Origin: Gemmatimonadota bacterium
GTDB lineage: Bacteria > Gemmatimonadota > Gemmatimonadetes > Longimicrobiales > Gaopeijiaceae
Direction of reading: 5' to 3'
Assembly: GCA_026706635.1 (NCBI GenBank)
Contig: JAPOYJ010000058.1
Span: 1 to 64,000 of the forward strand
DNA: 64,000 nt
Positions 36,374 through 45,500 of the stretch are shown piece after piece; within the stretch, counting starts at the first letter, position 1, and each line of letters begins with the position of its first letter. A program made the position numbers and the translations under genes. Under the pieces are notes generated by a model. The model made no database searches. It worked only from the letters and a program-made list of their open reading frames with translations, and was not told where the DNA came from.

Positions 36374-36729
36374 CCGGCGATCACGGGGCGGACGGAGCGC
36401 TGGGCGGACGGGGAGGCGCGGCGGCCAAGGCGCGAGAGCGCCCGAGCCCGGGCACGCCGTGTCCACTCGTCAAAGGGCTGCTTTCCGACTGCGCGGCCGG
36501 CCCGAGTGCCCGGCTGGCGAACCGTGAACGGAACTCCACTTGGTACCCCATTTCCAAGGATAACGGGAGACTTATGGGCGCTAACGTGCAAAATACGCTA
36601 TTTCCGATGCTCGGGCATCGGTGGAGCAAGCTGGTATCGGAGCCGTTCTGTTCGCTGGCTTGGAGAAGCGTCCCTCTATCCGCTGCCGTACCCGACGCGG
36701 CCCATGGGGCGACCGCACCATCCCCTGGC
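36374..36729. other. 356-bp intergenic region with a promoter-like motif for the polyketide operon
   Basis: Between the permease start and the end of the BCCT gene. At 36547-36564 the minus strand reads GTTATCCTTGGAAATGGG, matching motifs just before two GH3 genes (39999 and 42543), with TATC-type -10 and an ATG 5 bases after the hexamer. A short minus-strand frame from that ATG (MGYQVEFRSRF...) is not convincing. The rest shows no gene. Confidence 0.4.
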
Positions 36730-38367
36730 TCAGGGGTCCCGCGCCAGCGACCTGAACAGCCCCGCGATCATGAGCAGCAGGACGACGCTCACGGGCAGGG
36801 CGGCGGCCACCACGGCGGTCTGCAGCGCTTGGAGGCCGTCGGCAAGCAGAAGGACGGCGGCCACCGCTCCGATGCCGAGCCCCCAGACGATGCGGAAGCG
36901 ACGCGGGGGATCGGGGTCGCCCATGCTAAGAAGCGTGGTGAGCACCAGCGTGCCGGAGTCCGAGGAGGTGACGAACCAGGTCGCCAGCAGCAGGGTGGCC
37001 AGAGCGGACATGGTCCAGGTCAGCCACCCGATGTCGCTGAGCTTGGCTATGGTCCCGTAGAGCGCGGCCTCGTAGTTGCCGTCGCGCACGACCTCGACGA
37101 TCCCGGCGGTTCCCACGCCGCCCGGCGCGCCGAGCTCCATGTGGAGCGCGTTTCCGCCGAGGATCCCGATCCAGAGCAGCCCCAGCGCCGTGGGGACGAC
37201 CAGCACGCCCAGAACGAACTCGCGCAGCGTGCGGCCGCGCGAGATTCGGGCGATGAACATGCCGACGAAGGGCGCCCAGGCGATCCACCATCCCCAGTAG
37301 AAGATCGTCCAGCCGCTCTGCCAGGCGACATGGCCGGGATCGTCCGCGATCCAGAGCCCCATGGGTGCAGCGTGCAGCAGGTACCCGCCGACGGAGCGGG
37401 CGACGAATCCCAGGAGCCACAGGGCGGGGCCCAGAAGTAGGAAGCAGCCGAGCAGGACGACGCTCAGGCCGATGTTCCACTCCGACAGGATGCGGATCCC
37501 GCGATTGACGCCCGACACGGCCGACACGGTGCCCGCCGCCGAGATGGCCGCGATCAGGGCGATCTGGGTAACGAGCCCCGGATCGACGCCAGCGAGGACG
37601 TTGAGTCCTGTGGCCATCTGGCTGGCCCCGAGACCCAGCGTGGTCGCGATGCCGAAGACCGCCGCGAACACCGCCAGCAGGTCCACGAGGTCGCCGGCCG
37701 GGCCGTAGACGCGGTCGCCGATGAGCGGACGAAGGGCGGAGCGCATCGTCAGCGGCAGCTTCTTGCGGAATCCGAAGTAGGCTAGGCAGAGGCCGACCAC
37801 GACGTAGACGGCCCAGCCGTGCAGGCCCCAGTGAAAGTAGGCGACGCGCATGGCGTGCATGGCGCGGGTCTCGTCGAGCGAGGGGGCGCCGGCTAGGTCG
37901 GCCAGGGGGTTGTTGGGGTATCCTGCGCTTCCGTGGTTGTCGAAGTAGAAGATCGGTTCGGCGATGGAGAAGAAGAGCAGCCCGATCCCCACGCCTGCGG
38001 AAAAGAGCATCGCCAGCCACGAGGACGTGCGGAACTCCGGCGTGGAGTCGTCGTCGCCCAGCCGGACCCCACCGAACCTGCTGCACGCCACCACCGCGCA
38101 CGCGAGTAGGCAGGCGCAGACGGTCAGGACGTAGTACCAGTCCAGAGTCCCCTCGATCCAGACCCGGACGCGCTCGAACGCGGCACCGACGGCTTCCACA
38201 TCGCGAACGGCGGCAAGTACGAAGGCGAGCACGAATCCCTTGGAGATCAGCGCCATGGTGGGATTCAGACCCCGCCAGAGACCGTCCTCCGCCACGGCCC
38301 GCAGGTGCCGCCCCTCCCTGCCGGGGCTATCCGGCACGCTCGCCAACTGGCTGCGGTGCCTGGCCAA
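36730..38367 (-). CDS. BCCT-family betaine/choline/carnitine transporter
   Basis: A 545-residue, 12-segment membrane protein. The family signature is clear: FSAGVGIGLLFFSIAEPIFY, FHWGLHGWAVYVVVGLCLAY, and WTIFYWGWWIAWAPFVGMFI followed by ARISRGRT. BCCT carriers take up quaternary ammonium compounds coupled to sodium or protons, often for osmoprotection. The glycine-rich loop reads GVGIG where BetP has GMGIG, so substrate is unsettled. Amino-terminal GLNPTMALISK supports a start upstream of 38256; the ATG at 38367 is used. It is followed by the polyketide operon but separated from it by 356 bp. Confidence 0.9.
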   Translation of the reverse strand: MARHRSQLASVPDSPGREGRHLRAVAEDGLWRGLNPTMALISKGFVLAFVLAAVRDVEAVGAAFERVRVWIEGTLDWYYVLTVCACLLACAVVACSRFGGVRLGDDDSTPEFRTSSWLAMLFSAGVGIGLLFFSIAEPIFYFDNHGSAGYPNNPLADLAGAPSLDETRAMHAMRVAYFHWGLHGWAVYVVVGLCLAYFGFRKKLPLTMRSALRPLIGDRVYGPAGDLVDLLAVFAAVFGIATTLGLGASQMATGLNVLAGVDPGLVTQIALIAAISAAGTVSAVSGVNRGIRILSEWNIGLSVVLLGCFLLLGPALWLLGFVARSVGGYLLHAAPMGLWIADDPGHVAWQSGWTIFYWGWWIAWAPFVGMFIARISRGRTLREFVLGVLVVPTALGLLWIGILGGNALHMELGAPGGVGTAGIVEVVRDGNYEAALYGTIAKLSDIGWLTWTMSALATLLLATWFVTSSDSGTLVLTTLLSMGDPDPPRRFRIVWGLGIGAVAAVLLLADGLQALQTAVVAAALPVSVVLLLMIAGLFRSLARDP

Positions 38368-38621
38368 TAGGGGACTCTCGTGGCGGAATAGGATGGCCGC
38401 AGTCGCCCTGATCGACGGAGCTCCCGACCCGCACCCGATCCACCCTGATCATTGCAGTCTCGGTGACGCGATAGATTGACCCTGGGACACCTCCGAGGCA
38501 TATCGGCGTCGTAATCGTTTCACTATTGTCGCGAAATCGTGTCATATCTATCAGAGATCGGCCATCTCTCCTTACGTTGCGAACCAGGCCCGTCGAGGAC
38601 CCAGACGAGCTCTACGGCCCC

Positions 38622-39962
38622 CTACCGGTACAGCAGGTACGGCTTTCGGCGCGCCAAAAAGTCGCCCAAACCCGCGCCCCACTCCTCCGCCAGCTCCCGG
38701 TACGTCGCGCCCGCCTCGACCTGTAGCCTCAGCCCGTCGCCTCCGGCCAACCGGTCGAAGTGGGAGCTCCGCCAACTCCAGAGATCGCCCGAGGCGGCCC
38801 TGATCTCCGTCAGCAGCGCTAAGGCCGCTAGCGTCGGGTCGTAGTCCTCGCCCACCGCCTCGAGCACTACGCCATGCACCTCTTCACCGGCAAATTTGCC
38901 ATCCCCGGGGTTGGCGGGGGTGAAGGTGGTCGGCCGGAAGGCCGCGCCCGGTACGCCGATAGCGTTCAACCGCGTCGCCAGCGCGTGGCCATCGAGCCAG
39001 GGCGCCCCAAGGTGCTGGAAGGCCATAGGGGTTCCGCGCCCCACCGAGATGGGAGTCCCCTCGAAGAGGCAGGTTCCGGGGTAGTGCAGCGCGCTCGTCA
39101 CCGAGGGCATGTTGGGCGACGGGGCCACCCACGGAATGCCCGTCTCGGGGTACGGCATCGCCCTCGTCCATCCATCGGCCACCGCCACCGTCAGGCTGGC
39201 GCCGACGCCGAACTCGCCGACCGCCATCCGCGCGAACTCGCCCGCCGTCAGACCGTGGCGCATCGGAACTGGGTAGAGGCCGACGAAGCTGGCGAAGTCG
39301 GGATCGAGGACATTGCCCTGAACGGCCTCGCCGCCGATCGGGTTGGGGCGGTCCAGCACGACGAACTCGATCTCCGCCTCGCCCGCCGCCTCCATCGCGA
39401 GCGCCATCGTGGAGAGGTAGGTGTAGTAGCGGGCACCGACGTCCTGGATGTCGAAGAGGAGCACATCGACGCCGGCCAGCATCTCCGGGGTCGGCCTGGT
39501 CGTCGCCCCGTAGAGCGAGTGGATCGGGAGGCCGGTCCGCCCGTCGCGCCCCCCCGTCACCCTGACGCCCGCCTCCTCCCTGCCCCTGATCCCGTGCTCG
39601 GGCGAGTAGAGCGCGACGAGCTCCACCTCCGGGTGATCCGCCAGGAGGTCGATCGAAGGCGTCCCCGCGCGGTCCCTCCCGGTGTGGTTGGTGACGAGTC
39701 CGACGCGCCGTCCGCGGACGAGGTGCAGCGAGTCGTCGAGGAGCACCTCGATCCCTGGCCTGACCGGAGTGCTAGCAGCCCGGTCGTCCCCCAGAGCGCC
39801 CACTTGGGCCGACACCGACGGGGTTCCTCTCGCGAAGGCGATCTTCGCCGGTTGATCGGAGGAAGGCGGTGCCGAGCACCCGGTGGTCGCCAGCAGAACG
39901 GCGGCGAGCGGGAGGCACCAGGCGGCGTGTGGACCAGCCCTCCACCGCGTGCGAGCCCGCAG
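38622..39962 (-). CDS. namZ: NamZ-like exo-beta-N-acetylmuramidase lipoprotein (DUF1343)
   Basis: About 446 residues. Family blocks: GRRVGLVTNHTGRD, VALYSPEHGIRG, LLFDIQDVGARYYTYLSTMA, FVVLDRPNPIGG, PSPNMPSVTSALHYPGTCLF. NamZ enzymes release MurNAc from the non-reducing ends of peptidoglycan chains. The signal peptide reads RARTRWRAGPHAAWCLPLAA, continuing VLLATTGCS, with lipobox ATTGC. The only start giving this is a CTG at 39962; no ATG, GTG or TTG lies close upstream in frame. It is divergent from the GH3 genes, consistent with joint peptidoglycan recycling. Confidence 0.82.
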   Translation of the reverse strand: MRARTRWRAGPHAAWCLPLAAVLLATTGCSAPPSSDQPAKIAFARGTPSVSAQVGALGDDRAASTPVRPGIEVLLDDSLHLVRGRRVGLVTNHTGRDRAGTPSIDLLADHPEVELVALYSPEHGIRGREEAGVRVTGGRDGRTGLPIHSLYGATTRPTPEMLAGVDVLLFDIQDVGARYYTYLSTMALAMEAAGEAEIEFVVLDRPNPIGGEAVQGNVLDPDFASFVGLYPVPMRHGLTAGEFARMAVGEFGVGASLTVAVADGWTRAMPYPETGIPWVAPSPNMPSVTSALHYPGTCLFEGTPISVGRGTPMAFQHLGAPWLDGHALATRLNAIGVPGAAFRPTTFTPANPGDGKFAGEEVHGVVLEAVGEDYDPTLAALALLTEIRAASGDLWSWRSSHFDRLAGGDGLRLQVEAGATYRELAEEWGAGLGDFLARRKPYLLYR

Positions 39963-39998
39963 CGATGCCGATTCGGTTGACCGGCCCGCCCACTTGGC

Positions 39999-40014
39999 GC
40001 TATCTCTCGAAATG
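39999..40014 (+). promoter_or_regulatory. TATC-type promoter-like motif before the first GH3 gene
   Basis: GCTATCTCTCGAAATG: a TATCTC hexamer then 5 bases to an ATG (40012). The same pattern occurs at 42543 (GCTATCTTGCGGAATG) and, inverted, at 36549-36564 (GTTATCCTTGGAAATG). It could be a -10 element giving leaderless or very short-leader transcripts. Confidence 0.45.
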
Positions 40015-42060
40015 GGAAGCTCCTTGGAGTGTCTCGTGGATCGGGGGCGCGTCCGCCACCTCGGGGAGGCCCGACCGCCCCGGAGACTCCTCGCCGGCGT
40101 CCTCGCAGCCCGTGGACAAACCTCCCGCAGCATTCGAGCAGCGCTGCATCTCCGCTGGACCGCTCCGCTCGTCGGCGTCCTGATCCTCGCGCTGGGCACG
40201 GCGTGCTCCACGCCCGCCCGCGTCGCGGCACCGGGTGGCGACATTCGGCCCGCGCCGGACTCCCTCCAGGCGCCCCAAGACACGCCGCGAGTCCCCGAAG
40301 GTAACGCCGCGGTCCTGCCCTGGACACGCCCGTCCTACCCCGAACACTCAAGCGCGCTGGGGTGCCGAGGGCGTTGCTGGTCCGACGAGACGCTCGAGTC
40401 GCTGACGCTCGAGGAGAAGGTCGGTCAGCTGACGATGCCCTTCCTCCTCGGCGACTTCGCTCCGGAGGGGTCCTCCTCGCGCAGGCGGGCGCGGGCCCTG
40501 GTCGAGGAACACGGGGTGGGCGGCATCATCGTCTCGGTCGGCTCGCCAACCGAGGTCGCGGCCAAGCTGAACTGGCTGCAGTCGCTCTCGAAGCTCCCGA
40601 TCCTCGTAGCCGCCGACCTGGAGGCGGGAGCCGGCTTCCGCTTCGACGGCGTGGTGCACGCGCCGACCAACATCTGGCTCGGCGGCGCGACCCGGTTTCC
40701 GGCGCTCATGGCGCTCGGCGCGGCCGGCGATCCCGAGCTGGCGTACGAGATGGGCAGGGTGACCGCGCTGGAGGCCCGCGCCATCGGCGTGCACGTCCCC
40801 TTCGCCCCGGTCCTCGACGTCAACAACAACTCGGCCAATCCCGTCATCAACGTCCGCTCCTTCGGCGAGGATCCCCAGGAGGTGGCTCTCCTGGGCGAGG
40901 CGTTGGCGCGGGGGATTCAGGAGCACGGGGCGATCGCCACCGGCAAGCACTTCCCCGGACATGGCGACACGGGGGTGGACTCGCACATCGCGCTGCCGGT
41001 GATCACGGCCGACCGCGCCCGCATGGACTCCGTCGAGCTGCTGCCCTTCCGCCGTGCCGTGAGCGCCGGCCTGGGGGCAGTCATGACGGCGCACATCACC
41101 GTGCCCGCGCTCTTCGACCAGAGGCTGCCGGCCACCCTGGCGGCGCCGGTCCTGACCGGGTTGCTCAGGGAGGAGTTCGGCTTTCGCGGTCTGATCTTCA
41201 CCGACGCGATGGACATGGCCGCGGTGGACCGCCTGGTCGGGCGCGGCGAGGCCGCCGTCAGGGCCGTGGAGGCTGGCGCCGACGTGATCCTCATGCCCCC
41301 CGACCTGGGTGCGGCGCGGCACGCGATCGTGGCGGCCGTGCGCTCCGGCCGCCTGACCGAGGAGCGTATCGACGAGTCGGTGCTGCGCGTGCTCCGCGCA
41401 AAGGAGTGGCTGGGGCTCCACCTGGAGCGCACCGTCGACCTTGGGGGGGTGGCCCGGAGCGTGGGCGTGACTCCCCATCTCGATGTTGCGCGGGCGGTGG
41501 CCGACCGCTCGATCACGGCGCTCAAGGACGAGCGCGGCCTCCTGCCGCTCAGGGGCACTCCCAGCGCGGCCGTCTACTCGGTCACCTACCGGCGCCGGAG
41601 CGACCTCCGGGGGGGACGCGCCTTCAACTCGGCGCTTCGCCGGACCTACCGCGAGCTGAGAACGACCTACGTCGACCAGTGGTCCGAGGAGGACGACTAC
41701 GCCGAGGCGCTCGCGCGGGCGCGGGGAATGGACCTTGTAGTCGTCTCGCTGCATGTGGGGGTCAGGACGGCGTCGGGGTCGGTGGCGCTCCCCGAAGAGG
41801 CGGTCGCCTTCGTCCGCGAGCTGGCCAGCTCGTCGGTGCCGCACATCGTGATCGCCTTCGGCAATCCGTATCTGCTGTCGGAGTTCCCCGAGGTGGGGAC
41901 CTACCTGACGGCCTGGTCGGGGGTCCCGGTGGCCGAACGCGCGGCCGCGGCCGCCATCGTGGGAGAGGTCGCGATCACGGGCAAGGTCCCCACCAGGGTT
42001 GCCGGTTTCGGGATCGGTGCCGGTCTCTACATTCCGAAGCGGGGGGACGCGGGAAGGTGA
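40012..42060 (+). CDS. nagZ: GH3 beta-N-acetylhexosaminidase lipoprotein (NagZ-like)
   Basis: Up to 682 residues. The GH3 NagZ signature GKHFPGHGDTGVDSH holds the catalytic His/Asp loop; IFTDAMDM holds the nucleophile Asp. An additional C-terminal GH3-associated domain follows (SVTYRRRSDLRGGRAFNSAL). It should remove GlcNAc from muropeptides outside or in the periplasm. The best signal peptide (LHLRWTAPLVGVLILALGTA then C) begins at a CTG at 40144, inside the 66-bp repeat; starting from the promoter-linked ATG 40012 adds 44 unusual residues. Start is therefore uncertain. Stop overlaps the next start (TGATG). Confidence 0.85.
   Translation: MGSSLECLVDRGRVRHLGEARPPRRLLAGVLAARGQTSRSIRAALHLRWTAPLVGVLILALGTACSTPARVAAPGGDIRPAPDSLQAPQDTPRVPEGNAAVLPWTRPSYPEHSSALGCRGRCWSDETLESLTLEEKVGQLTMPFLLGDFAPEGSSSRRRARALVEEHGVGGIIVSVGSPTEVAAKLNWLQSLSKLPILVAADLEAGAGFRFDGVVHAPTNIWLGGATRFPALMALGAAGDPELAYEMGRVTALEARAIGVHVPFAPVLDVNNNSANPVINVRSFGEDPQEVALLGEALARGIQEHGAIATGKHFPGHGDTGVDSHIALPVITADRARMDSVELLPFRRAVSAGLGAVMTAHITVPALFDQRLPATLAAPVLTGLLREEFGFRGLIFTDAMDMAAVDRLVGRGEAAVRAVEAGADVILMPPDLGAARHAIVAAVRSGRLTEERIDESVLRVLRAKEWLGLHLERTVDLGGVARSVGVTPHLDVARAVADRSITALKDERGLLPLRGTPSAAVYSVTYRRRSDLRGGRAFNSALRRTYRELRTTYVDQWSEEDDYAEALARARGMDLVVVSLHVGVRTASGSVALPEEAVAFVRELASSSVPHIVIAFGNPYLLSEFPEVGTYLTAWSGVPVAERAAAAAIVGEVAITGKVPTRVAGFGIGAGLYIPKRGDAGR
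40105..40170 (+). repeat. 66-bp dispersed repeat, copy 2
   Basis: Near-identical to 2596-2661. Here it lies between the promoter-like motif and the signal-peptide codons of the GH3 gene, so it may be a leader element whose 3' part has been recruited as the start of the coding region (GCTGCATCTCCGCTGGA encodes the n-region). In copy 1 the same bases are not coding. Confidence 0.6.
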
Positions 42061-42488
42061 TGGGTATGCGGAGCGTGAGCCTCCCCCTGTTGGCTGCGGC
42101 CCTCCTCGCGGCAGGAGCCTGTGGAGAGCCCGTCGACCTCTCGGGGAGGTGGCGCGGGATCTGGGACGGACCTGGGCCGGAACTCGAGAGGATCGACCTG
42201 ACGTTGGATCTGGCCCACGACCTCCAAAGTGACACGCTGTCCGGGAGCTGGGACAGGTGGTGGTGGGGGGGGCGCATAATTCCCGCAAGGTCTTCCGGTA
42301 CGCTGGAGGGCAGCCTGTCGGAGGGTAGTGTAGTCTCCCTTGCTCTCATCGAATCCGACCCACCGGGAGCGGTGTTCTACCGATTCTCCGGGACGGTGGC
42401 AGACGACGGGACGTCGATCATTGGAGCGCTCATCGACGACGATAGGGGCAATGAGTGGCCCATTGATCTTTCCAGAGAGGGGAGCTGA
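42060..42488 (+). CDS. Small hypothetical lipoprotein
   Basis: About 142 residues, start overlapping the GH3 stop (TGATG at 42058-42062). MRSVSLPLLAAALLAAGACG is a lipoprotein signal peptide (lipobox AGAC). The mature part is a small beta-rich domain (GRWRGIWDGPGPELERIDL, SGSWDRWWWGGR, YRFSGTVADDGTSIIGAL), reminiscent of lipocalin-like families, but I do not recognise a named one. Position between two GH3 genes suggests a role in cell-wall turnover or an accessory binding function. Confidence 0.68.
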   Translation: MGMRSVSLPLLAAALLAAGACGEPVDLSGRWRGIWDGPGPELERIDLTLDLAHDLQSDTLSGSWDRWWWGGRIIPARSSGTLEGSLSEGSVVSLALIESDPPGAVFYRFSGTVADDGTSIIGALIDDDRGNEWPIDLSREGS

Positions 42489-42542
42489 CGCGATGACGGC
42501 GGTCGTAGGGATCGAGTAGCCCGTCCGCCCGCCCGCCCTACC

Positions 42543-42558
42543 GCTATCTTGCGGAATG
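42543..42558 (+). promoter_or_regulatory. TATC-type promoter-like motif before the second GH3 gene
   Basis: GCTATCTTGCGGAATG ends in the ATG of the GH3-beta-lactamase gene. Same spacing as at 39999 and, inverted, 36549-36564. Confidence 0.45.
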
Positions 42559-45500
42559 GGAACCCCTTGGAAGGGCCGCGCTAGGCACGGGCACCCGTCG
42601 AGCCGTGCCATGCCCCAGACCGCCTTCGCCTGCGCGAGCCTCCTCCTGGCGGCGTGCGCCGGGGGCCGGATGGGTGCCGGAACCGGCTTGTCCGGCGACG
42701 ACGCGAGCCGCTGGGTCGAGGAGACCCTTAGTTCCCTGACGCTGCGCGAGGCCGTCGCCCAGCTCGTCTTTCCCTGGATATCGGGGGGCTACGCAGCGGA
42801 GAGCGACCCCGAGCTAAAGGAGCTCCTCGCGTGGGTGGAGGAGGGACTTGGCGGGGTCCTCATCTCGATCGGGGTGCCGGATGCGTACGCGGCCAAGCTC
42901 AACCGGCTGCAGGCGCGCGCCAGCGTCCCCCTTCTCGTTGCCTCCGACTTCGAGAACGGCGGTCCCGGGATGAGGATCAACCACAGCTACGCCATCCCGT
43001 CGCTCCTGCCGCAGGGCGGGGGGACCAGCTTTCCTCCCACCATGGCCTTCGGCGCCGCAGGCGACGAGGAGCTCGCCTTCGAGTACGGGCGGGTCACGGC
43101 GACCGAGGCGCGCGCGGTCGGGGTGCACTGGCTCCTGGCGCCGGTGCTCGACGTGAACAGCAACCCCGAGAACCCCGTCATCAACACCCGCTCCTTCGGC
43201 GAGCACCCCGAGACGGTCGGCCGACTTGGCGCGGCCTTCATCCGGGGCGCCCAGGCGGGCGGCGCGCTCGTCACGGCGAAGCACTTCCCCGGCCACGGCG
43301 ACACCCGCACCGACTCGCATATCGAGCTGCCGGTGGTGGCCGCCGACCGGGAGCGTCTCGACCGGGTGGAGCTGGTACCCTTCCGCATGGCCGTCGAGGC
43401 GGGAGTCGACGCCGTGATGACCGCGCATGTGGCCGTGCCCGAAGTCCTGGGCGACGAGCGACCAGCCACGATGTCGCCCGTGTTCATGGACGAGCTGCTG
43501 CGCGGCGAGATGGGCTTCGGCGGGATCCTCTTCACCGATGCGCTCCGGATGGGCGCGATCACCGACGGGTACGGCGCGGGCGAGGCCGCGGTGCTCGCGC
43601 TCGAGGCGGGCTCCGACGTTCTCCTCGCCCCCGACGGCGTGCACACCGCGATCGACGCGGTGGTGGCGGCGGTCGGGTCCGGACGCCTCTCGCGCTCGCG
43701 GATCGACCGGTCGGTGCGACGCCTCCTCGAGGCGAAGGCCCGCCTCGGGCTCCACCGGGGTGCGCTCGTCGATCCGGCCCGGGTCGCGGCCGTTGTGGGC
43801 GCGGCACCCCACCGGGACGCCGCCGCGCGGGCCGCCGAAGCCTCGGTCACCCTCGTGCGCGATTCCCTCCGCGCGCTCCCTCTTCGCGCAAGCGCCAGCG
43901 TTCTGAGCGTGACGTACGCGCGCAGCCGCGATCTCCTGGCCGGCCGCACCTTCGACGCGGCGCTCCGGTCGCACCTGCCCTCGCGGACGGCCTCGGGAGG
44001 AAGCCGCGCGGCGTCGTTTGCGGGCGCCCGCATAGGCCCCGAGACCGCCTGGCCCGTCTACGACTCGCTCCTTCACCTCGCGCGTGGCTTCGACGCGGTG
44101 ATCGTGAGCGCCTACGTGCCCCCGGTCTCCGGTTCGGGGACGATAGGCCTCCCCCCGGCCCCGCGCGCCTTCGTGGAGAGGCTCCGGCGGCTCGGCCGGG
44201 GCGCGGAGGCCGCCATCGGCGCCGCGCCCGCGATGGCCGGACCCTCGGTGGTGCTCATCTCCTTCGGGAGTCCATACCTGATCTCGGCGCTTCCCGGCGT
44301 GGACACATACCTGGTGGCGTGGGGAGGCCGCGAGGTGTCGCAGCTCGCGGCGGCGCGGGCGGTGGCGGGCGCCGCGGGGGTGCGGGGGCGGCTCCCGATC
44401 AGCATCCCGCCGCTCTACGAGAGGGGCGCGGGGCTCGACCGCGAGGCTGTGGCCCGGGCCCGCGCCGGAGACGAACCCGGCGATCGGCCCGATCCGCTCC
44501 GCGAGGCCGGATTCCTCCCCGGCGGGGAGGACGGCGCCGGGGCGGACACGCTGGATCGCGCCACCGGCGGGCCCGGCAGATGGCGGGGCACGGCCGAGAT
44601 TCCCCTCTGCGGCGAGGACGAGATTCCAGGGGGCGCGGCCACGCTCGCCGACCACTTCTGCCGCATCGGCCACGCGGTCGTCTCGCCGCGCGAGGCGGAC
44701 GCCCGGCAGCTCGGGATGAGCCCCGACTCGCTGGATGCGCTCGACGAGCACATCGTCGGCGCGCTCGCCGACTCGGCCGCCTCCGGGGCGGCGCTGGCGA
44801 TCATCCGCCGCGGCCGCCTCGCACGGCTCCGCGCCTACGGGCGGCTGGACTGGGACCCGGCCGCGCCGCCCGTCACCCCGGCGTCGCTCTTCGACCTGGC
44901 CTCGCTCACCAAGGTGGTGGGCACGACCTCGGCCGTTGTCATCCTCGCCCAGCGCGGCCTCCTCGAGCTCGACGACCCGGTGGCCGAGCACCTCCCCTGG
45001 TGGGAGGGCGGCGACCCGGCCAAGGCGCGCGTCACCACCGGGGACCTCCTGTACCACCGGGCGGGGCTACCCTCCTACCGCCCCTTCTTCCTCGAAGCGG
45101 AGGGGCGCGTGGAGTACACCGATGCGATCGGCGCGCTCCCCCTCGCCCACCCGCCCGGCGAGCACACCCGCTACTCCGACATCGGCCCGATGGTCGTCGC
45201 CTTCGTGGTGGAGGCGGTGAGCGGGATGGCCTTCGACGACTTCCTCGAAGCGGAGATCTGGCGGCCCCTCGGGATGGGCGACACCGGCTTCCTCCCCGAC
45301 TCGTCGCTCTGGGACCGGGTGGCGACCACCGAGCTCGACGAGGGATTTCGCGGGATGCATGTCCACGGAGTCCCCCACGACGAGAACGCCTACGCGATCG
45401 GGGGCGTCGCCGGGCACGCCGGACTCTTCGGCTCGGCTCGCGACCTGGCCGTCTTCGCCCAGACGATCCTGGACCGGGGAGTGGCCGCTCCGTGCACGCC

